Notes under the pieces: generated by a model
Seen by the model: the letters and a program-made list of their open reading frames with translations, nothing else
Told to the model about the DNA's origin: nothing
The model's database searches: none
Program-made: the position numbers and the translations under genes
Part shown: positions 59,214 through 64,000 of the stretch, piece by piece
Layout: every line of letters starts with the position of its first letter
Position numbering within the stretch: the stretch's first letter is position 1
Source of the DNA: SBAX01 sp964646605
GTDB taxonomy: Bacteria > Planctomycetota > Phycisphaerae > UBA1845
Reading direction: 5' to 3'
Assembly: GCA_964646605.1 (NCBI GenBank)
Contig: CAZYEX010000006.1
Coordinates: 1-64,000 of the forward strand
DNA length: 64,000 bases

Positions 59214-60425
59214 TTAGTATGACAGCGCGGGGAGCGGCTGTCGAGGCGACGATTCGGAAAACGCGGATTCCGCCTTCGGACGTGGGTTTAGCACGCCTCG
59301 GTAGAGGCAGACCATTCTTTCGGCTACGTCGCGCCAGAGGGCTGACGCGGCCCGCGCCCGGCCCCGTTCGAGAAGGCCGGCGCGTACTTGGGGAGATTCA
59401 ACGAGGTCGCGGATGGCCCTTGCGGCGGCTTCCTGGTCATCGGGGGCCACGAGCAATCCCGCGTCGCCGACCACCTCGGGCAGAGACATCCGGTTTGAGG
59501 CGATCACGGGACAACCGTGGACCATCGCTTCCAGGGCCGGAAGACCGAACCCCTCCTCGTAGGACAGCAACAGCAACGCCGTCGCTCCGCCGTACAGCCG
59601 TGAGAGTTGCCCATCGTCGGGGTCGCCCAGGAATCGGACCGGCGCTTCGGGGTCCGTGCGATTGAGCACCGCAGCCGCCTCCGGACACAATTGCTCCAGC
59701 GACCCGGTAAGGTGCAGCTCAAGCCCAAACCCAGAGCGTGCCCAGTACGTCTGCATAGCCGCGAGGACTCCGGCGACGTTCTTCCGCCGCTCGTGACCCC
59801 CCACATACAAAACATACGGCGCTTGTAACTCCGGTTGTAGCGTCGGGGCTTGTCCCCGGCGCTCGGGTATGTGCAACGCAGGATCGACGCCGTTGCCAAT
59901 CACCTCGATTCGCCGCGGGTCGACTCGAAGCCTGCGGATCACATCCCTGCGGACGTAGTCACTGACCGTCGTGATCCGAACCGCCCTCCTCGCTGCGATA
60001 CGGACGGCGGAGCGATAGCACCCGCGTTCCACGCGCTGACCCAAACCACAGACCGGTTCGTTCCAGGGAATCAGGTCATGGATGGTAAGAACCCCCGGCA
60101 CCGGGCACCGCCAGGGGATGCCGCTGTTCCAGGTCGCATGAAACAGATCGACGCCCGCCTCACAAATCAGGCGGCGAAGCCGTCGTTCCTCCCAGATCCT
60201 CCGCCGCATAGGGGTTCGGTCTCGCCGCGTGAAGTCCGAGGCGACCACCGTGATGTCGCGTCGCCCGCGCCACGGCTCGTAGTCCTCGTTGCCGCACAGT
60301 GCGACGACTCGAACGTCGTCCCGCTTGGCGAGTTCTTCGGCCAGGCGCGTGACCATGCGCGCCACGCCGGAGAAGCGCCCCAGCAGCATCCTGGCATCGA
60401 GCATGACGCGGATTGGTTCGACCAT
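59214..60425 (-). CDS. Family 4 glycosyltransferase
   Basis: 403 residues from the ATG at 60425, which overlaps the stop of the upstream methyltransferase (ATGA). GT-B fold: N-terminal MLDARMLLGRFSGVARMVTRLAEEL, then DLFHATWNSGIPW, and the C-terminal donor site YVLYVGGHERRKNV, LLLLSYEEGFGLPALEAMVHGCPVIASNRMSLPEVVGDAGLL with the EX7E-type motif. Mannosyl or similar transfer is typical. It is the last gene of a five-gene glycan cluster. Confidence 0.9.
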   Translation of the reverse strand: MVEPIRVMLDARMLLGRFSGVARMVTRLAEELAKRDDVRVVALCGNEDYEPWRGRRDITVVASDFTRRDRTPMRRRIWEERRLRRLICEAGVDLFHATWNSGIPWRCPVPGVLTIHDLIPWNEPVCGLGQRVERGCYRSAVRIAARRAVRITTVSDYVRRDVIRRLRVDPRRIEVIGNGVDPALHIPERRGQAPTLQPELQAPYVLYVGGHERRKNVAGVLAAMQTYWARSGFGLELHLTGSLEQLCPEAAAVLNRTDPEAPVRFLGDPDDGQLSRLYGGATALLLLSYEEGFGLPALEAMVHGCPVIASNRMSLPEVVGDAGLLVAPDDQEAAARAIRDLVESPQVRAGLLERGRARAASALWRDVAERMVCLYRGVLNPRPKAESAFSESSPRQPLPALSY

Positions 60426-61105
60426 CACCGAGCGGGCCTCCTCGCGGCGCAGCAAAGGGTTTGTCCCTTCCATCGCCACATCGGGACCCAGGACAGCGTG
60501 ACCGCGTGGCGGGTCACAGCCCGGCGAAGCCGCCAACCTCCCCGCCATCGTCGGAACCACGGCAATCCCAGGCTGCGACGGTCAATCACCTCGAAGCCCG
60601 CACCGGCCAGCGCGTTGTTCAGCTCGCCCTCATCAACAATGCGTACATGCGTCGGATCCTCGAAAACCTTGGGATCGACGAACCGCGCATTGGGCGTAAG
60701 GATCAAAACCACCCCTCCGGGGCGTAGCACTCGAAACCATTCCGCAAGGGCACGCTGAAGGTCGGGCAGATGCTCCGCGACGTGTTGCAACGTGAGAGCG
60801 TCCATCGAGTCATCGGTGAAAGGAAGGCGCTCCGCCGACGCACAAACCAAGGGCAGGCTCGGAAACCGCCGCCGGGTGTGCGAAAGACCCGCGGGCGATG
60901 CGTCGACCCCCATCGCACGCCCGATCCCGATCGCGGAAAGAAGCGTCCCCCCCCCGCAACCGAGGTCCAGCACCCGGCGGGCCGAGCCCGGCAACTGCGC
61001 ACGAACCCAATCGACCTCCATGTCGAACTCGACGCCATGACCGCGGCGCAGAAAGTGCCGAACGATGGTCTCGGACGTCAGGGTGTCAGCAGCGATCGCT
61101 TGCAT
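60425..61105 (-). CDS. Class I SAM-dependent methyltransferase
   Basis: 226 residues from the ATG at 61105, overlapping the upstream gene by 20 bases; a TTG at 61174 would add 23 residues. Motif I is VLDLGCGGGTLLSAIG, followed by MGVDASPAGL, ASAERLPFTDDSMDALTLQHVAEHLPD and RVLRPGGVVLILTPN. It resembles methyltransferases found in O-antigen and exopolysaccharide clusters. Substrate unknown, but a glycan target is likely from context. Confidence 0.83.
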   Translation of the reverse strand: MQAIAADTLTSETIVRHFLRRGHGVEFDMEVDWVRAQLPGSARRVLDLGCGGGTLLSAIGIGRAMGVDASPAGLSHTRRRFPSLPLVCASAERLPFTDDSMDALTLQHVAEHLPDLQRALAEWFRVLRPGGVVLILTPNARFVDPKVFEDPTHVRIVDEGELNNALAGAGFEVIDRRSLGLPWFRRWRGGWRLRRAVTRHAVTLSWVPMWRWKGQTLCCAARRPAR

Positions 61106-61916
61106 GATCCGATGCCGATCTCGCGCTACCCTTGCGGGCGAAAAGAACCAGCGAAAGTCCCATCCATCGGTCAAGCCGCGACGGGCGGTCGCTCCAATCC
61201 ACGTTCAACCCGAAAAAGGTCCGCCCCACATGGTCCCCCAAGGACTGCCGCCAACCGAACCCCCGCACTGTCGGATCGTTCAATGCCACGTCCGCGGATC
61301 GGCGGCGAAGCTCACGGCGCGAATACGGAATCTCCGGACCGTAGGGCCAGCAGCCGCGCATTTCCAGATACAGTTTCCATATGCGGTACGGCAGGCACGC
61401 CGCATTCGGAACGCTTACGACCACGACCCCGCCGTCGCGCAACACGGAGACGTGTGCGGCAAGTGCGCGGCTTCGATCCTCACCGCGAAAATGTTCGATT
61501 ACTCCGGACGACAAGGCTACGTCAAATCCACCGATCATTGGTCCGGGCAGGTCGAACAGGTCCGATTGAACGTACTCGGCGGAAAGTCCGAACCGTTCGA
61601 ACCGTCGCCGGGCCTGTGCAAGTCCTCGCCCACTGGCGTCCAGAAGCGTCACGCGGGCGCCGAGTTCCCCAAGAAGCAACGACCAGTCGCCGCGCCCGCA
61701 ACCCAATTCGACTGTTCTGAGACCCTCGAGCCTTCCGAACGTGGATTGCAGTCTCGCCAGGATTGCCTTCCATCGAGGGCTGCGGCGCTCGCGTTCGACG
61801 AGGCGATCGTCCTTCTGCGGCGAGGTCGGGGCTTCCCACAGTCGGTCCCAAACCGCGACGACCTGGGAAGTGGATGTCTGCGCATTCGCCGGAGGCGCTA
61901 GTGTTTCGGTCTCCAT
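61086..61916 (-). CDS. Class I SAM-dependent methyltransferase
   Basis: 276 residues from the ATG at 61916, preceded by GGGGTGA at good distance; the frame is open upstream without protein-like character. Motif I is TVELGCGRGDWSLLLG, followed by VTLLDASGRGL, and GGFDVALSSGVIEHF. C-terminal half contains PYSRRELRRRSADVALND. It differs from the next methyltransferase, so the cluster holds two distinct enzymes. 47 bases separate it from the GT2 gene. Confidence 0.83.
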   Translation of the reverse strand: METETLAPPANAQTSTSQVVAVWDRLWEAPTSPQKDDRLVERERRSPRWKAILARLQSTFGRLEGLRTVELGCGRGDWSLLLGELGARVTLLDASGRGLAQARRRFERFGLSAEYVQSDLFDLPGPMIGGFDVALSSGVIEHFRGEDRSRALAAHVSVLRDGGVVVVSVPNAACLPYRIWKLYLEMRGCWPYGPEIPYSRRELRRRSADVALNDPTVRGFGWRQSLGDHVGRTFFGLNVDWSDRPSRLDRWMGLSLVLFARKGSARSASDHASDRC

Positions 61917-61963
61917 GAGATCACCCCACCGCCTGCCGCGGTTTCGCCCACATCGCAGGAAGT

Positions 61964-62977
61964 TTATCGGACGGCCGGTGTCGCCGGTTGAACAAGGTCG
62001 GCGGACGGAGCGGGCTGAAACATGGAGCGCAACGGGCTCGACGCGAAGCATCGGAGGAACTCGCTCAACGCCCCAAGCGACGGGCGGCGGCGGGCGGCTT
62101 CGGCAAAGAACGCCAGGGCGTCCCGGGCGCGACCACGCCGCCGCGCGGCAAACCCCAGTCGCCGGCATGCCTGCGCGAGCTGACGGCGAACGATCGACCG
62201 TTGTCCCCGATCAAGATCCGCAAAACGCCGCAAGATCGAATGAAGCAGCTCGCGCGATTCGAGTAAGTTGCGGTACACGTTGGAACGCGCCAAGCTGCCC
62301 TCCGTGTAGTGGTGAATGGATAGCGGCTCATCGACGAATCCCGCGGGGGTCGATCGAGCGACTTCCAAAAAGAACAGCCACTCCTCCGCGTAGCGTCGCT
62401 GCTCGTCGAAACGCAACCAGTCGCCCAGCACCTCGCGTCGCACCATTCCCACGATCGTGGCGATGAAGTAGCCGCGAAGCAGCGTATCAAACAGCGATCC
62501 CTTGCATCGGTAGAGCCCCGCCCCGATCGACTCGCACGGAACGGTGCGGGCGAGCGGAAACTTGGCGTCAAAGACACTGGCATGGTTAGCGCCGCCCCGA
62601 TCAAGGATCGAGTAATCGCTATACACGAACCCGATTTCGGGGCGGAGTTCGAACACCTCAAGTTGGCGTTGCAGCTTCGTCGGAGCGAACTCGTCATCCG
62701 AGTCCAGGAACGCGACGTACCGTCCTCGACAGGCGTCGATTCCCCGGTTCCGCGCCGCGCTGCTCCCCCGGTTCTCTTGGCGAATGGATACCCATCGCTC
62801 GCCCAGTCGTCGGCCGTAGTCGGAGAGTAGTTCCTGCGTGTCGTCCGTCGAACCGTCGTCGACGACCACGATCTCCCAATCGCAAAACGACTGTCGTACG
62901 ACGGATTCGATGGCCCGAGGCAAGAGGGAGGCGCGGTTGTATGTGGGGAGAACGACGGAGACGAGCGGGTTGTTCAT
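61964..62977 (-). CDS. Family 2 glycosyltransferase
   Basis: 337 residues from the ATG at 62977, overlapping the upstream stop (ATGA). GT-A fold: SVVLPTYNRASLLPRAIESVVRQ, VVVDDGSTDDT, RGSSAARNRGID, and the metal-binding DSDDE in VAFLDSDDEFAP. The C-terminal about 90 residues are Arg-rich helices (QACRRLGFAARRRGRARDALAFFAEAARRRPS), probably membrane or protein contact. Typical chain-extending enzyme of a polysaccharide cluster. Confidence 0.9.
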   Translation of the reverse strand: MNNPLVSVVLPTYNRASLLPRAIESVVRQSFCDWEIVVVDDGSTDDTQELLSDYGRRLGERWVSIRQENRGSSAARNRGIDACRGRYVAFLDSDDEFAPTKLQRQLEVFELRPEIGFVYSDYSILDRGGANHASVFDAKFPLARTVPCESIGAGLYRCKGSLFDTLLRGYFIATIVGMVRREVLGDWLRFDEQRRYAEEWLFFLEVARSTPAGFVDEPLSIHHYTEGSLARSNVYRNLLESRELLHSILRRFADLDRGQRSIVRRQLAQACRRLGFAARRRGRARDALAFFAEAARRRPSLGALSEFLRCFASSPLRSMFQPAPSADLVQPATPAVR

Positions 62978-64000
62978 CGGGCGCAGGATTCGAGGGCCGC
63001 CTCGCGGCTTTCGTCGACCCGTGTGTCGCGCATCGGCAGTCCGTCGAGCACTCCCGCGAGTCGACGGCTCAGCTCGATGCGGCTGTATTCGGCAATGCGC
63101 TCGGGAGCAGCGCCCGAGAGCGGCGAATCGGCCCGCCAGGCGTCGAACAGACGGTGCAGACCACGGAGAATGGCGTCCTCCTCGAACCCAGCGGTGACCC
63201 CCGCGGCGCAAGAACGCACGATCCGTTCGCACTCCCCGCCGCGCGGACCCACACACAGGATCGGACGCCGCGACGCCAGGTATTCGAAGACTTTGGCGCG
63301 GATCACGGAATCCCCGTTGGGACCGGTCGGAGCGTTGAGCAGCAGTGCGTCGGCGTCGCACATGGCCGTGATCGCCTCGCGGTGCGGAACATATCCCGCG
63401 AACTCGCAGCGAGCCCCGGTGGCGACGAGCCTCGCTTGCGCAGTGCGGTTGACCGATCCCACGATGCGGAACAGGAACTGACTCGCTTGTTCGCCGAGTT
63501 CGGCCACGAACCGCCGCAGGGCCGCGAACCATGCCTCGCTGGTCTGCGACAGATCGAAACGTCCCACGTACGACAACACGAACTCCCCTCGTCGCGTAGG
63601 TGCCTCTTGCGGCAGCCCGTCGAAGTCGGCGGGATCGAATCCGTTGGTGATGGTGATGAACTTCTTGCGTTGCGTGGTGACGCGCTCGGCGAGGATCGCC
63701 GTCTGCCGCGGTGTCACGCCGATGACCACGTCGGCCGTTTCCAGAATCTGTTGTTCCAGCCGCCGGTGGGCCGCGCGGCGTTGGGCCGACGGCTCGCGGT
63801 AGCGGCAGTCGTCGGTCCACAAATCGCGGAAGTCGGCTGCCCAAGGAAGGTTCGTGCGGCGCTTGAGTTCCAGCCCCAGCCAGTGGTTGGACGCCGGACT
63901 GTACGTCGAGTAGATCGCTTCGATCGGCTCATTGCCCAGTCGGTGGAGCAAGGGTCGGACGCTGCGTTTGGCCCAGGCGATGCAATCATCGGGAAAAGCC
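62974..64000 (-). CDS. Family 4 glycosyltransferase, cut by the window end
   Basis: At least 341 residues; the frame is open to the last base of the window, and the residues there (PDDCIAWAKRSVRPLL, then AIYSTYSPASNHWLGLEL) fit the family before the donor domain, so the start lies beyond 64000. Donor-site motifs: GEFVLSYVGRFDLSQT, FAGYVPHREAITAMCDADALLL, GDSVIRAKVFEYLASRRPILCVG. The stop overlaps the GT2 start by 4 bases. It belongs to the same glycan operon. Confidence 0.88.
   Translation of the reverse strand, partial: AFPDDCIAWAKRSVRPLLHRLGNEPIEAIYSTYSPASNHWLGLELKRRTNLPWAADFRDLWTDDCRYREPSAQRRAAHRRLEQQILETADVVIGVTPRQTAILAERVTTQRKKFITITNGFDPADFDGLPQEAPTRRGEFVLSYVGRFDLSQTSEAWFAALRRFVAELGEQASQFLFRIVGSVNRTAQARLVATGARCEFAGYVPHREAITAMCDADALLLNAPTGPNGDSVIRAKVFEYLASRRPILCVGPRGGECERIVRSCAAGVTAGFEEDAILRGLHRLFDAWRADSPLSGAAPERIAEYSRIELSRRLAGVLDGLPMRDTRVDESREAALESCAR

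Overview
The window reads as a high-GC chromosome segment from a member of the Planctomycetota, probably a Phycisphaerae-like lineage. This is inferred, not proven. The clues are a giant GreA (about 745 residues with an added N-terminal region, as in chlamydiae), dockerin-like tails, GACC-type cysteine repeats, paired CgeB-like glycosyltransferase/FkbM methyltransferase genes, a futalosine-pathway mqnE, and many short hairpin and 7/8-bp repeat arrays between genes. There are no rRNA or tRNA genes, no CRISPR array and no recognisable transposase.

Layout. 0-1.3 kb: a partial gene, then a membrane-anchored rhodanese overlapping a MauE/DoxX-like membrane protein. 1.4-5.3 kb (minus strand): two CgeB-like glycosyltransferases and two FkbM methyltransferase domains, one pair separate and one pair fused. 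5.5-11.4 kb (plus): outer-membrane-type lipoprotein, a secreted protein with six exact 222-bp repeats, a serine hydrolase and a LolA-like secreted protein. 11.4-21.4 kb (minus): a methyltransferase downstream of a complete F-type ATP synthase operon (AtpZ-like, AtpI-like, B, E, F, H, A, G, D, C). 21.6-25.1 kb: asd, cupredoxin and ZU5-like lipoproteins, a methyltransferase. 25.2-37.6 kb: five consecutive plus-strand genes for large secreted proteins that share a C-terminal module of about 290 residues. 37.6-40.5 kb: a repeat-rich zone with one dockerin-like gene. 40.5-51 kb: housekeeping genes (truB, mqnE, mgtC-like, queF, xerD, FlgI-like lipoprotein, CPBP protease, trpC). 51.4-55.6 kb: a second repeat-rich surface protein and a sixth protein with the shared C-terminal module. 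55.8-59.2 kb: ychF-like and giant greA. 59.2-64 kb (minus): a tightly overlapping glycan cluster (GT4, two methyltransferases, GT2, GT4) that runs off the window.

Two things stand out. First, four intergenic gaps of the ATP synthase operon hold inverted repeats built from heptamers, four per arm. Two of these inverted repeats enclose a small four-helix-bundle ORF of the family known from 23S rRNA intervening sequences. They look like IVS-style elements living in an essential protein-coding operon, and the same heptamer words recur elsewhere in the window. Second, six secreted proteins with unrelated N-terminal parts (Asp-box propeller, M64 peptidase, subtilase, unknown domains) end in one conserved module: a sandwich-like region, a degenerate dockerin-like pair, then a cysteine-rich tail ending CGRCxP at the stop codon. 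This looks like an uncharacterised surface-attachment or sorting signal.
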